A stretch of 64,000 nt of DNA from positions 27,952,025-28,016,024 of the forward strand of contig OU612070.1 in the NCBI GenBank assembly GCA_914767715.1. The letters are read 5' to 3'. A program made the position numbers and the translations under genes. This DNA comes from Membranipora membranacea. Taxonomy: Eukaryota > Bryozoa > Gymnolaemata > Cheilostomatida > Membraniporidae. Positions 49,401-56,600 of the stretch are shown here, in pieces. The notes beneath the pieces are model-generated. The model saw nothing but the letters and a program-made list of their open reading frames with translations. It had not been told where the DNA came from and ran no database searches. The first letter of the stretch is position 1; every line of letters starts with the position of its first letter.

Positions 49401-52016
49401 TGGTTTCCTCATTAAAGGGCAATATTCTATTGTTGTTGTATTTTTTATTAATTTATGATGGGTGTTTTACTTGGTGAGTTTTGGCCGACCAATATTATTT
49501 GAATTTTGTTGAGCCACTGATGATAGCTCATGAGAATGTACAGGGATTAGATACTGTCTGCGGTGTAATGGCTTGTAAGCTCAGTATTACTGATGGAGAG
49601 TGAAGGTTACAGTTAAGTAGGGGGGATTATCCAGCGTGTATGTTATCCCGCTGAGTTACATGGATCATACAACCATGGCTGGAGTGCCATAATCTTGTCA
49701 AGCACTACAACTTTGTAAATCTTCAGATTCTTCAGTCAGTGAAATAGGCCAAAGATTAGCCAGGTCACATACTGATACCTTAATTACTAATTGTTGTACA
49801 TAATACACCTTGATGAGATACAAGTATTAAATTATTGAAGATATGGAGTATTTATTTACTTGTGACCGTGATTAGGTCTTATCCCCTGATTATCCACTAA
49901 AATTATAGTTTATTAAGTAATGAAGGGTCAGAATTTAATGTAAATATTATTAACATGTTATTAATATGTAATAATGTGGTGAGATGCCTGATTGAGAAAA
50001 AATGGACATAATTCTGTTGTCTTCAAAAGGCTAGGATTGTCCTACTTCTGACCGCTACGTTGTGCAAAAGAAAATCAGCTGCCTTACACTATGAGCACAT
50101 AATCAATGTTATTTAACGTTTTTCAATAAAAGTTTTTACATAGAAATCGTTTATCTGCTCTGTCTGGCTATTCGTTCAGGAAAATTGATGACAAGTTCTG
50201 GTTTTATTTCAGGCATGCTCTCTGCTCCATTTATCTGTATTTGGACCCTCTCTCTCTGGTGTCTACCATCTCTGTTATCAGTCACAGTCGGTCCACGTGG
50301 AAATATCTAATATTTTTCTCAGAGTTATTTTTGTAACTCCGCCATAGACTAAACACATCACCTACACACTACTCGTAAAGCACTGAGTTGACTTGACCAT
50401 AAATCATATATCCTATATCACATATATATATATCAAATATCATATATATCACATCATATCATTATAATAACTACAGCTGCACTCTTCATATCATCATCGG
50501 AAGGACAGCTATGTGTCCTTTATCAGAGTGTGCCATTGAAAAAATGATGTAACATTTTCACATTTTTAATATAGCTATCAAGCACCTACCTTTGAGAATT
50601 TACATTGGCTATACCTGATTCCGAGTAATTTTGTTTCGATTAATAATGGAAGCACTTGATTTAAACTAGTCAATGAAGTCTAAAAATGATGATTAATGGC
50701 CTGAATGACTTGTTCGCGCTGTGAGGCTGGACACAGCAGAGCCTGGCCGTAGAGCTGCACCTGGTTATGGATATGGCTCACTGTGAGAACTGATGTGAGA
50801 ACTGATGGGCTGAGAACTGATGGGCGTATTGACACAATCAACCACAAAGTCATACTGATGATTCTGTAATAACCTACCACCATTACCCGACCACTTGTAG
50901 ACCACCAGCTCACATACCACCTCACATACCACCTCACATAGCTCTAAATATACTAATCCCCTCTTCTCCTCTCTCATCCTGGCTGGTCTGGGTCTGTCCA
51001 AGTATGTCCTTCTTGGTCTGTCTTACATCATCCTCATGTTTTTTTTTCCTTTTTGGCATATCCTGCTATTCATGTAAAATTTTATGGCGAAAAGTGTCAG
51101 GCATCACTTTTATCAAACGCTCTAAGACCTTGTAGTTGCGATTTGATCAGTTGTACAAAACAATTTTTCATGTAGATCCTCTTTATTGGGAGTTGTGCTC
51201 TCACATACGTGGGTCGCAGTGCCCCAGTAGCTAGACTACACAGTAGCCTACCCGTTAGTTAGATCAGTTTGTTGTTAATTTGAATAATTACTGACTCTCA
51301 AGTAGCACAAATCTAGAGGATAATTAGCGTTTACACGACGTATAACAAGCCTGTCTTAATCTTTGTTTATATAGGAGATAAATTGTTTTAGCTCATATAC
51401 TGATTGTTTGAATTCATTCATGAGACAGCCTATAGTAAATAAGGAAACCTGAGAAAAAAACTGTAAAAATCTCTTTGACACGCGGGAACCCTCTAATATA
51501 CACATATAGAATGTGTTCAACAACACAGGTTTTTCTATAAGTTGTGATTTCATGAAGAAGATCAGCGAAAGTAAAGATAGGCAGTCATCGAAAATTATAT
51601 CCGATATAATATATGCGTAGCTATTCCATTTCTGTAAACCAAGAATGGTGGTATAGGTATACTGCAAACCCAAAAGTTTTCATTTTAAAATCCACCTAAT
51701 TTTCTCTTAACCGTATTTCTGTCTTGTTAGCATAATTTTATGATATCCGATATATAATTGAGGCCTGCTGGTTTCTTCATTTAAATTCTTCTCTTTAAAA
51801 TAATCATTTTTGTACCCGGATATTTTTCTGTGACAAGAACCACTGAGTGAGATTAGTTACACATACTTGGTCAGCCTGGAGCTGGATTTTAATTAAAAAT
51901 TCAAACGTTGTGATTTCCTATGTTACAGTTTAGAGGAGGATTATGCTACTGCCGAACAGCTAAAGGATACGTTCAGCAGTAAACCTGGTCAGGATAAACA
52001 ATGCAGTGTGCAGTAA
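10373..52016 (+). CDS. EHBP1: EH domain-binding protein 1, complete gene, 22 coding exons
   Basis: EHBP1 links EHD and Rab8/Rab10-family membrane traffic to actin, in endocytic recycling and tubular endosomes. I place 22 exons that total 2877 nt (958 residues) with consistent phases. Domains: N-terminal C2 (about residues 5-165; starts [17 protein letters not shown]), NPF motifs for EH domains in exon 6 (GGNPFKES) and exon 13 ([12 protein letters not shown]), calponin-homology domain (about 318-425; [20 protein letters not shown]), basic helical segment ([17 protein letters not shown]), and bMERB coiled coil (about 780-930; [43 protein letters not shown]). The last four residues are CSVQ, a CaaX-type prenylation box like the CVLQ of human EHBP1. 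The human protein is about 1231 residues, so this copy is shorter in its middle linkers. Otx follows in the same orientation about 1.6 kb downstream. Introns are large and rich in repeats. Confidence 0.95.
10893..10950 (+). CDS. EHBP1: EHBP1 exon 2 (C2 domain)
   Basis: Acceptor gtttatcag, donor CAG|gtgtgt; the split Trp codon restores [17 protein letters not shown], matching human KWQPDKLVVVWTRRSRR. Phase 2 in, 0 out. Confidence 0.9.
11113..11311. repeat. 199-bp dispersed repeat, copy 1 (EHBP1 intron 2)
   Basis: Almost identical to 13287-13486 in intron 5, same orientation, from AGCTACTGTTTATGCAAG to GACAATTAAAAG, with only a few differences. No coding potential or inverted ends seen. Confidence 0.9.
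11363..11512 (+). CDS. EHBP1: EHBP1 exon 3 (C2 domain)
   Basis: Acceptor tatacacag, donor ACG|gtaagt, 50 codons, phase 0/0. Contains [18 protein letters not shown], matching human VTLFKDPHAEEFEDKEWT. Confidence 0.95.
12091..12272 (+). CDS. EHBP1: EHBP1 exon 4 (C2 domain end)
   Basis: Acceptor tatgtgtag, donor AC|gtaagt, phase 0 in, 2 out. Contains [13 protein letters not shown] and [12 protein letters not shown], matching human SSINMKQYAS and LSCIFLREGKAT. Confidence 0.95.
12823..12980 (+). CDS. EHBP1: EHBP1 exon 5 (post-C2 linker)
   Basis: Acceptor ctattttag, donor CTTG|gtgagt, phase 2 in, 1 out. Contains [12 protein letters not shown] and DIGNLADFE, matching human DEDMQSLASLMS and DIGNLDDFE. 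Confidence 0.95.
13287..13486. repeat. 199-bp dispersed repeat, copy 2 (EHBP1 intron 5)
   Basis: Near-identical to 11113-11311. Differences include one extra T (caagttgaaac) and aacagagtct in place of aaccaagtct. Exons 3 to 5 lie between the two copies, so a simple local tandem duplication does not explain them. Confidence 0.9.
14186..14272 (+). CDS. EHBP1: EHBP1 exon 6 (NPF motif)
   Basis: Acceptor aattcctacag, donor ATAG|gtaagt, phase 1/1 (87 nt). Encodes [20 protein letters not shown] is the ligand of EHD-family EH domains. Confidence 0.85.
   Translation, partial: KWQRIQEITVEEVLLTVVETPSRKVECI
14428..14491 (+). pseudogene. Decayed tandem copy of EHBP1 exon 6 (SPF instead of NPF)
   Basis: In the frame matching exon 6 it reads [19 protein letters not shown] against [22 protein letters not shown] is replaced by SPF. 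The donor is the weak ACAG|gttgga, and I see no acceptor of the right phase upstream, so it is probably not spliced into the mRNA. Confidence 0.7.
14492..15880. other. EHBP1 intron 6, unique part
   Basis: AT-rich intron sequence between the pseudo-exon and the 142-bp repeat array. I see no exon or element in it. Confidence 0.4.
15880..17960. repeat. Higher-order repeat array, about 142-bp units plus a 200-bp tail unit
   Basis: About eleven units of about 142 bp share GGTCATGTGACATNAAAATT, GATGATGTCATAAGATTCGG, AATCCCAAGTTTTAACTCAA and ATGGCGGCCATTTTG. They fall into three blocks (3, 4 and 4 units). Each block ends in a conserved tail of about 200 bp (from TTCTCAAGATATCATCAATA to CAAAAAGTGTTGCAATAAT), at about 16260-16460, 17040-17235 and 17760-17955. 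Each tail runs into AT-rich or (AAT)n sequence. No protein is encoded; ORFs in it are incidental. Confidence 0.9.
17995..18068. repeat. Two tandem 25-base hairpin palindromes
   Basis: AGGAATACAAC-TTT-GTTGTATTCCT occurs at 17995-18019 and again at 18044-18068, spaced by AATAATAAACCCTATTAAAA-like sequence that is itself repeated. It sits directly after the (AAT)n end of the 142-bp array. Confidence 0.85.
18190..18480 (-). pseudogene. Non-LTR retrotransposon fragment, end of RT ORF
   Basis: The minus frame contains [32 protein letters not shown], the pattern found after the RT domain in LINE ORF2 proteins. It resembles the fragment at 45960-46480 ([12 protein letters not shown] ... [13 protein letters not shown]). 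5'-truncated, inside EHBP1 intron 6. Confidence 0.6.
18853..19040 (+). CDS. EHBP1: EHBP1 exon 7 (linker)
   Basis: Acceptor tctactgcag, donor AAA|gtaagt, phase 1 in, 0 out (188 nt). Pro/Ser/Thr-rich linker with an SPF ([10 protein letters not shown]). Assigned by position, phase and splice sites, because linker sequence is poorly conserved. Confidence 0.8.
19244..19407 (+). CDS. EHBP1: EHBP1 exon 8 (CH domain, first half)
   Basis: Acceptor tcctttacag, donor AT|gtacgt, phase 0 in, 2 out. [20 protein letters not shown] and HYRPDLI match the human CH domain ([20 protein letters not shown]) almost residue for residue. Confidence 0.97.
19749..21004 (+). pseudogene. LINE ORF1: hybrid-binding domain, coiled coil, C-terminal domain (frameshifted)
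   Basis: ATG at 19749. The N-terminus reads [16 protein letters not shown], then, one frame over, [21 protein letters not shown]. This is the pattern of the RNase H1 N-terminal hybrid-binding (viroplasmin-like) fold, which binds RNA or RNA/DNA hybrid. A coiled-coil-like stretch follows (about 20140-20340), then a C-terminal segment ([13 protein letters not shown] ... [11 protein letters not shown]) of RRM-like or LINE-ORF1 appearance. Frames shift at the A6 run 19821-19826 and at the A10 run 20390-20399. The stop overlaps the ORF2 start (ATGAGTAA, 20997-21004). Confidence 0.7.
20997..23834 (+). pseudogene. LINE ORF2: APE endonuclease and reverse transcriptase (frameshifted)
   Basis: The endonuclease shows HLNIRG (about 21098), SETFLDG, YRPPN, LGDFNVN (about 21500) and SDH (21691-21699). 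The reverse transcriptase shows [48 protein letters not shown] and AYADD (23041-23055), followed by [16 protein letters not shown]. The catalytic aspartates look intact. Frames shift near 21641-21644 (A run just before SDH) and again around 23490-23540. I see no RNase H domain or CCHC knuckle. Confidence 0.92.
24691..25189. repeat. Tandem-like duplication of a 197-bp segment
   Basis: 24691-24887 and 24993-25189 are near-identical (from ATTGTCAGGAAATCGTGGGT to GGGTCGTGATAACATTGTGA), separated by about 105 bp. The few substitutions suggest a fairly recent duplication. Confidence 0.9.
25175..25268. repeat. Minisatellite of GTGATAACATTGTGAA
   Basis: Five head-to-tail, unevenly spaced copies of (GT)GATAACATTGTGAA directly after the second 197-bp copy, whose last bases supply the repeat motif. 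Confidence 0.85.
25490..25595 (+). CDS. EHBP1: EHBP1 exon 9 (CH domain, middle)
   Basis: Acceptor ttttttag, donor ATG|gtaaag, phase 2 in, 0 out. [18 protein letters not shown] and [11 protein letters not shown] match human DYKSLNPQDIKENNKKAY and GISRLLEPSDM. Confidence 0.95.
26021..26146 (+). CDS. EHBP1: EHBP1 exon 10 (CH domain end)
   Basis: Acceptor atctcacag, donor GTG|gtaaat, phase 0/0, 42 codons. [20 protein letters not shown] matches human [20 protein letters not shown]. The frame stays open for over 50 codons beyond the donor, so intron retention would extend the protein before a stop at about 26314. Confidence 0.95.
26472..27506. mobile_element. Long foldback (inverted-repeat) element, copy 1
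   Basis: About 1035 bp. It begins AGGTAAATGTCAATGACCGA and ends with the inverted equivalent (TCGGCCTTTAACATAACCG), flanked by TA on both sides (26470-26471 and 27507-27508). The arms pair over roughly 250-300 bp. Same family as 37182-38128. No ORF. Confidence 0.8.
27507..28564. other. EHBP1 intron 10, remainder
   Basis: AT-rich sequence with no recognised exon or repeat family between the foldback element and exon 11. Confidence 0.4.
28565..28742 (+). CDS. EHBP1: EHBP1 exon 11 (linker)
   Basis: Acceptor ttctgattacag, donor CAAG|gtcagt, phase 0 in, 1 out (178 nt). Encodes [20 protein letters not shown] and so on without a stop. Low linker conservation; supported by splice sites and phase. 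Confidence 0.8.
29750..30045 (+). CDS. EHBP1: EHBP1 exon 12 (Ser/Arg/Glu-rich linker)
   Basis: Acceptor aaacaacag, donor CAG|gtacac, phase 1 in, 0 out (296 nt). Contains an imprecise internal repeat [17 protein letters not shown] and a charged helical stretch ([12 protein letters not shown]). Confidence 0.8.
30450..30473 (+). repeat. (CAG)8 microsatellite at a splice acceptor
   Basis: Eight uninterrupted CAG triplets at the start of EHBP1 exon 13. The upstream tract (ttgttgttctattatatgag) is only moderately pyrimidine-rich. Confidence 0.95.
30450..30672 (+). CDS. EHBP1: EHBP1 exon 13 (NPF motif), starting in a CAG repeat
   Basis: Starts after tatatgag with eight CAG triplets (30450-30473), then [20 protein letters not shown] and an acidic run. 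Donor TCAG|gtgaat, phase 0 in, 1 out. [10 protein letters not shown] resembles human LNPFDEPE. Every CAG of the run could serve as the acceptor and all are in frame, so the number of Gln residues is uncertain; the longest form is given. Confidence 0.85.
30978..31114. mobile_element. Short inverted-repeat element (MITE-like), copy C
   Basis: Ends related to copies A and B (GATCTAGTCTGATCCAGTTG at left, TGGATCAAACTTGATT at right), about 137 bp, in EHBP1 intron 13. Confidence 0.5.
31650..31870 (-). pseudogene. Retrotransposon ORF C-terminal fragment
   Basis: The minus frame contains [36 protein letters not shown] and ARLAAKGAK, the usual C-terminal tail of LINE ORF2 proteins (RRRGRPxxRWxD, then a DRxxW segment). 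No RT core is attached. Confidence 0.65.
32659..32740 (+). mobile_element. tRNA-derived SINE head (candidate)
   Basis: A B-box-like GGTTCAATTCC (32719-32729) lies about 60 bases after an A-box-like GTGGCGGTGTTGATGAATG. The flanking AGGCCCA/CCCAGTTGCGGCA resembles the T-arm region of tRNA-derived SINEs. It does not fold as an intact tRNA. The 3' boundary is not seen. Confidence 0.4.
32741..34690. other. EHBP1 intron 13, 3' part
   Basis: About 1.9 kb of AT-rich intron with no exon or clear element that I can support. Confidence 0.4.
34691..34725 (+). CDS. EHBP1: EHBP1 exon 14 (35-nt micro-exon)
   Basis: Acceptor gtttgtag|AG, donor CAG|gtaggt, phase 1 in, 0 out, encoding [12 protein letters not shown]. 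It is needed to join exon 13 (phase 1) to exon 15 (phase 0). A second, stronger donor (TGTG|gtaaga) lies inside it at 34712, phase 1. Confidence 0.65.
34726..36778. other. EHBP1 intron 14
   Basis: AT-rich, about 2 kb, with a poly-G run near 36675. No supported gene or element. Confidence 0.4.
36779..36917 (+). CDS. EHBP1: EHBP1 exon 15 (basic helix)
   Basis: Acceptor tacacgatag, donor AAAG|gtttgt, phase 0 in, 1 out (139 nt). [20 protein letters not shown] matches human ERRRQLRERARQLIAEAR. Confidence 0.92.
37182..38128. mobile_element. Long foldback (inverted-repeat) element, copy 2
   Basis: About 947 bp. The left end AGGTAATGTCAAAGACCGAT and the right end (ATCAGTCTTTGACATTACCT) are inverted copies. 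TA flanks both sides (37180-37181 and 38129-38130). The arms match over about 280 bp, for example GGAATGTATACTTAGAGATT at left against AATCTCTAAGTATACATTCC at right. The centre is shared with the element at 26472. Confidence 0.85.
38357..38508 (+). CDS. EHBP1: EHBP1 exon 16 (linker)
   Basis: Acceptor acctttgcag, donor CAT|gtaaac, phase 1 in, 0 out (152 nt). Encodes [20 protein letters not shown] through HKEPQH. Assigned by splice sites and phase. Confidence 0.75.
38509..39790. other. EHBP1 intron 16, first part
   Basis: AT-rich sequence with a poly-C run near 38971. No exon recognised. Confidence 0.4.
39800..41760 (-). pseudogene. Decayed antisense LINE ORF2 remnant
   Basis: Minus-strand pieces fall in the order of a LINE ORF2. 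An endonuclease-end-like [17 protein letters not shown] is near 41.58-41.64 kb. An EN-RT linker-like segment ([20 protein letters not shown]) is near 41.0 kb. The post-RT pattern [18 protein letters not shown] then IRP is near 39.85-39.93 kb. The frame is broken many times and no catalytic motif survives recognisably. Confidence 0.5.
42335..42380. repeat. Minisatellite of CCCTCCATGGGT
   Basis: Four near-perfect head-to-tail 12-base units, the last ending CATGCG. Confidence 0.9.
42524..42562 (+). CDS. EHBP1: EHBP1 exon 17 (start of bMERB region)
   Basis: Acceptor catttgcag, donor GAG|gtgggt, 13 codons [13 protein letters not shown], phase 0/0. A short exon supported by strong splice sites and its place before exon 18. 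Confidence 0.7.
43091..43208 (+). CDS. EHBP1: EHBP1 exon 18 (bMERB coiled coil)
   Basis: Acceptor actttcag, donor GAAG|gtacta, phase 0 in, 1 out. Encodes [20 protein letters not shown], matching human VGELAALENEQKQIDTRAAL. Confidence 0.93.
43528..43624 (+). CDS. EHBP1: EHBP1 exon 19 (bMERB)
   Basis: Acceptor tgattgcag, donor CT|gtgagt, phase 1 in, 2 out. [20 protein letters not shown] matches human [20 protein letters not shown]. Confidence 0.97.
43641..43858. repeat. Degenerate 6-base minisatellite (TGGTAC/TGATAC)
   Basis: About 215 bp of six-base periodicity built from CTGGTACTGATA variants, ending in three copies of CTGGTGCTGATC. It begins within 20 bases of the exon 19 donor. Confidence 0.85.
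44173..44246 (+). CDS. EHBP1: EHBP1 exon 20 (bMERB)
   Basis: Acceptor cttgatacag, donor CAAG|gtatct, phase 2 in, 1 out. [20 protein letters not shown] matches human [20 protein letters not shown]. Confidence 0.96.
44247..45167. other. EHBP1 intron 20
   Basis: About 0.9 kb. Contains a small hairpin of GGGAGGGTCCAGGGAGGGTC with CCCACCCTCCCTG (44956-44990). No gene. Confidence 0.5.
45168..45282 (+). CDS. EHBP1: EHBP1 exon 21 (bMERB)
   Basis: Acceptor ctgattacag, donor TG|gtaagt, phase 1 in, 2 out. [20 protein letters not shown] matches human LLDELVALVNKRDALVRDLD. Confidence 0.96.
45283..51928. other. EHBP1 intron 21 (6.6 kb)
   Basis: The largest intron, and the closest large one to Otx. It holds one LINE fragment (45960-46480), a poly-G run near 46610, and a compositionally distinct block at about 47870-48220. 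No other exon is supported. It is a good place to look for Otx enhancers. Confidence 0.5.
45960..46480 (-). pseudogene. LINE ORF2 fragment, post-RT region
   Basis: The minus strand reads [20 protein letters not shown], then, with frameshifts, [28 protein letters not shown] and [12 protein letters not shown]. These are the segments following the RT catalytic core in Jockey/CR1-like LINEs. 5'-truncated and frameshifted. Confidence 0.75.
51929..52016 (+). CDS. EHBP1: EHBP1 exon 22 (C-terminus, CaaX-like box)
   Basis: Acceptor ctatgttacag, phase 2 in; [15 protein letters not shown] then CSVQ and TAA at 52014-52016. Human EHBP1 has EEEDEHLERTLEQ and ends CVLQ, so the prenylation box is conserved. 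Confidence 0.95.
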
Positions 52017-53570
52017 TCTGCTCTAATCATATACGGAATCTGGTGGATTGGAGTTTAAAGTCAATCGCTGTATCCTTACTCAGAATAGTAGGGCCGAAAC
52101 TGTATAACCAGTTCATAATTAGGTCCGGTTTATATTGCTTGGTACGGCATAGGTATTCGCTTTAGTATTTTTATGAAAATTATGAAAAAATATAAACTAT
52201 AAATAATTTGCCTTGGTAAAGGTTTTTAGCTGATTTATTATTTCCATAATTTGTACCACTTATACTTTTACTTAGAACTATCTGCTAATAATAACAGGGT
52301 TCTTTCCGTGCATCGAATCAGTGCTATCTATATAGCTAACGTTTTGTAGACAATCATTATCTTGTACCAGTATTTTTTATAGTTATTATTCAGGTGCTAT
52401 TCTGATTATTGGAAGAACCAGAACGCCTCACAGAACGCACCTAAAATTTTATAATTTGTCCAAATCAATGTTCTTAGGCGTACCAGTCTTGGCTGAGACA
52501 GCCAAAATGAATTGTTTGCCGTCACACATCCAATTTTCCAAAAGTTTGCCTTATTTGAACAGTCAAATTTCAATAGAATTGAATTTATATTGTATTAAAT
52601 TTTTTATTGGGCCGCGTCATGTATTTTTACCTTGTTGCTTTATCAGATAATGGTGCTCTATCACTGCCTTATGGGATATATTGCTTTTGAATTTTTTTAA
52701 GCCATAATATGTGAACAAAAATTAGTCAAGTGTTCCTATCTCTTATACTCAGCTGCATGCTTTGAATCTTCAATAAACCATAACAAATAAGAAGAAAGAA
52801 CTTTCCTTTCCATAATGTTAGTCTCTGCTGATCTGGCAAGCACAAAATTGCCACCACCACCACCTGTTATGATCAAAGAAGTTTCTGGTAAGACTTTTTT
52901 CCGTAGTAATTTGACGCAAAAAACTTTTGACGAAGTATTGAACGATATTTTGCTCAGCCGTTGCTTACTTGCCAAGGTATATCAATTTATTTGCCGTCAT
53001 ATTGTATCATATTGCCCACTTGTTTTCACATCTATACTAAAGCTGTGTGTTTCCAGCATGCAAGCTGAAGTATACCCATCTTATATTAGGGAGATTTGTC
53101 TGAATTAATTCCCTCTAATCCGGCTTGATTGCTTTCTGCTAGGATTTATCATGGTATACATATGGATTTTTTTCTCTCCCGGCTAATTGAATAGCCAGAA
53201 GCGCAGCATTGCTTTTTTCAAACTTTTATAAAAACGGCACTAAGTGCTCTGTCTCAATTCTGGACTTGATCATTATGCGGACGAGTTTTATGTAACAACA
53301 TAAACATCGCATGAAAACGGAAGCGATCCTGTGCTGCCGCAAATCTACATGAACTGTTTTTCCTATCTTGTCTATCCTGATAAGATGGATTTGTTTTGTT
53401 TTTTAAAAACACACTCAGTTGAAATAATCAAATATTATTAACCTCCAATTAAACGACCAAAAATTTCGTATTATACAGGCTATATATCAGTTACGCCATA
53501 TTTTACTGTTCAAACATATTCTCCATTATGTTTGGTGGTTGGACTTCTCAATGGACCCTCACATCACCTT
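52017..53570. other. EHBP1-Otx intergenic region
   Basis: About 1.55 kb carrying the EHBP1 3' UTR and Otx upstream DNA. AT-rich; I see no clear canonical AATAAA close to the EHBP1 stop and no conserved gene. Confidence 0.4.
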
Positions 53571-53575
53571 GGTAA

Positions 53576-53650
53576 CGACCAATCATTTGACAGGCTCTGA
53601 TTGGTCGATGTCTACAGTATGCCTCATGGTATTTTCTGTGTATATAAAAG
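53576..53650 (+). promoter_or_regulatory. Otx: Otx promoter candidate: paired CCAAT boxes and TATA box
   Basis: CGACCAATCA (53576-53585) and its exact reverse complement TGATTGGTCG (53598-53607) form a facing pair of NF-Y-type CCAAT boxes with a 12-base spacer. TATATAAAAG follows at 53641-53650, so transcription should start near 53670-53680. A consensus donor lies about 110 bases further on (53785). Inferred from motifs alone. Confidence 0.6.
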
Positions 53651-56600
53651 CTCAGAGCTGGGTTAAGAAGTATTTAATAGACTTGAGGTGTATTATAAAG
53701 ATTGGGTGTATTATTGGCGGTGTTGCAGAGATATAAGCTTGGTAGATACGGCTTAAACCAGCTCAGCCTTCACTTATCTTTCTGGTAAGCCTGCAGGATT
53801 GTGACTTACTCATATATTACTAGATATGCTAGTAAAGTATAAACTTAGTCATCATCCTCATCCCACATACAAACATCAACAGTCATGTCACAAATCTGTC
53901 AGCTCGACCGTCTTATACACATTAGCATGCTAATTTTAATTCAGTACGTTGTCTTCTTCAGTACTAAAAAGGTTTTTCAATTTCATTGATGTTCAAAAAC
54001 TTGTGAGACTTGTTGTAAGTTTCAGTGAGATTCAATCACAATGTATGACGAGTTTACTCAACATGCAATGCTTTATTTTAGGAGTTGCTTCTCTTATCGC
54101 AAGCTAGGAGCTGTCACATAATATACAGCCAGTATTGTGATCGGGTGGATACATAATCTGTACTTTCTCTCTATCTCTCCGTCTCAACAGACACGCTGGA
54201 TTATACAAGAAGAAGGTAAGTTTTAATTTAAAGATCAGAGCACTTTTCATGCTATACTCATTGCTTAAATTGCTTGGTTGAAGTGCAATTATACCTGTTG
54301 GTCTTCATGAAAATTTTGATGCGGGTAGCGCAATTTTTCTTTGAGTTATATACTGTACATTCAATTTTGACTTGTCATAAAACTCTTCATTTAAGTTGGA
54401 AGTTGAGAATAACTGGCATCATTTCGCCAACTTTCTGGGAAAATTTGATTACAAACTCTTTCAGAAAATATTTTCTTGACTTAAAATCCAATTAATATTT
54501 AATTGAATTTGTCACAAACTCTTCTTGTAAATATAGACAATCATTACTAATGTAATAATTACCTTTATGTTACTTAAGTTAGGATTTATCACACCTTAGG
54601 TTGAAAATCACAAAATTTTTATTCCCCTACTATTTAAAATAATGTTGACCCTCAAGGGTCAAGGAACACAGCATGAATTACTAAAACCAGTAGTACTAGT
54701 GGTAGTAAATATAGTTGATAAGTTTGCAAAGATGTGCTAAGTTATTGAACTGGTTAAACATCAATTTAGTACTTCCTTCAAAATTACAATTTTGATTTCT
54801 TGAAAAACCTCTGGCATATCACAACTAAGCGAGCCATTATTATCCAAAGATTTTACGAACACAAAATTTTGCTGTGGCACTGGACATGTTATTGCTATAT
54901 GAAATTCTTAAGGTTGGGCTTCAGCCCGCAGGGCTTAGCCTCGAACAGGTCCCACCTATATTGTGGGGCTCCACAGTTATCATCCCCTCCCTATCAGCAC
55001 AGTGTAGGGATAGATATACAACCTGTGATTGATAATTGAGGTGATGTGATGAGTTATAATTTTCACACTTGTGCACACTCCACTTTCTGATAGATAGGAA
55101 ATCTGATAAGACCTTCTGCTCAATAAACCTGTAATTTGTTATGGGCTATAAAAGGATTAGGAGAATAGGCAATGCCTCATCCCTTTGTAAATAATCATAG
55201 ATTAATGTGAGGAATACCACTTAGAACGGCAGGGAATCTGAGTTGTAACTGTTAGGGAACACGTGTGCAGCACCATATGATTGTTACCAATGTTCTCAAC
55301 ACCAGCCCTCCCTGTTCTCAGCTAACTGTACCTTGGGACACCATTCATACATCTGTCTATCTGTCGATCACATTGTCGGTGTAATGTAGCAATCTCAAAA
55401 CTGTAAACAAATATCTGCTGAGGTGTTAAAATCACACTTATGGTGTCTTATCTGGCTACGATCAGCTCTTTGCACGCTAATTAAAACACTCTAAAAGGTT
55501 GGGCTACATGTTGATTTTTCTGTACCAGTTGGTCAGAGTTCTTTATCAAAACAAATATCTTACTTCCAGCAAGGAACACTCAGCAACCTGTACTTGTTTG
55601 GGGTCAATTTATGTTACTCGATGTTTAGGTATATTTTTCTTTGACTAGCCGTCTTGTACTGATAATGCAACACTCTGAACATCTGGAATATACATGTACA
55701 GCAGTCTTTGTGAATTTAGATAGATGCGAATCAAATTTCTTCAATTATAAAACAGAATAAAAATTGAGCGGTTTTTCAGAAAAAAAGAAAATTTGAGCTT
55801 TGAGGTGTGAAGTTTAAACAATACCAGATTGTCATACTGCAATAATGTGGTCTGTCTCAAAGTTTTGCTCACAATTTCAATTTATTCTAGTGGTAGGGCA
55901 CGTATTGCATACTTATAAAAGGCTGAAGCGAAAGTGAATTGTAAACAAAAGACAACATTTCAGATTTTGTGGTAACCTCACGAGTGAGGTTTAATGAAGC
56001 ACTTTGGATGACTTGTCAATGCCTGAGGCTTTCATGGTGGTTATATTCTGTGACCGTTCAAGATGCTCATTATGTAGCTGATATAGGCTGAGTGTAAAAT
56101 ATGATATATCTGTAAAATTGTGACACCCAGACCAATACAGATAGTGTTTCACCCAGGAATAAAATTTGACAAGCATAAATCAGTAAATCAATGGTTAAGG
56201 GGAATTACTGTCATGTCCATTAGCTTGTATACAACTCTCTAAAATGTTTAATTGGTAGATGATTTCTTTTCTTGTCTTTAAAACGGACATGTGTCATAAG
56301 ATTGCAGTGCCACACGAGTAGAACATGGTTTTGCTCATGCAAACATATGTCACTATCATCATCAAAATAGCTCAATAGAAAATTACCTCACAGTATAACT
56401 CTATCATAATATACCACAAGTAATCAATTAGTTAGCCTAGCCAATTTACGGTTTTCATGTAATAAAACAGGAATGACAAGTTTGTCACAAATATGTTTGC
56501 ATGTCAAAGCTGCCCACTGCTGTGTCACGCGATGATTAGTGATGCCAGAATGCACCACAGCAGCGCAAATTTCATGTCGATGATAATTCTCAGGCCCATA

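Noticed and set aside
52815-53108. 97-codon open frame starting MLVSADLASTKLPPPPP in the EHBP1-Otx spacer
   Set aside because: No splice support, no recognised family; a Pro run from a CCA microsatellite explains the start. It could be a small gene, but I cannot support it.
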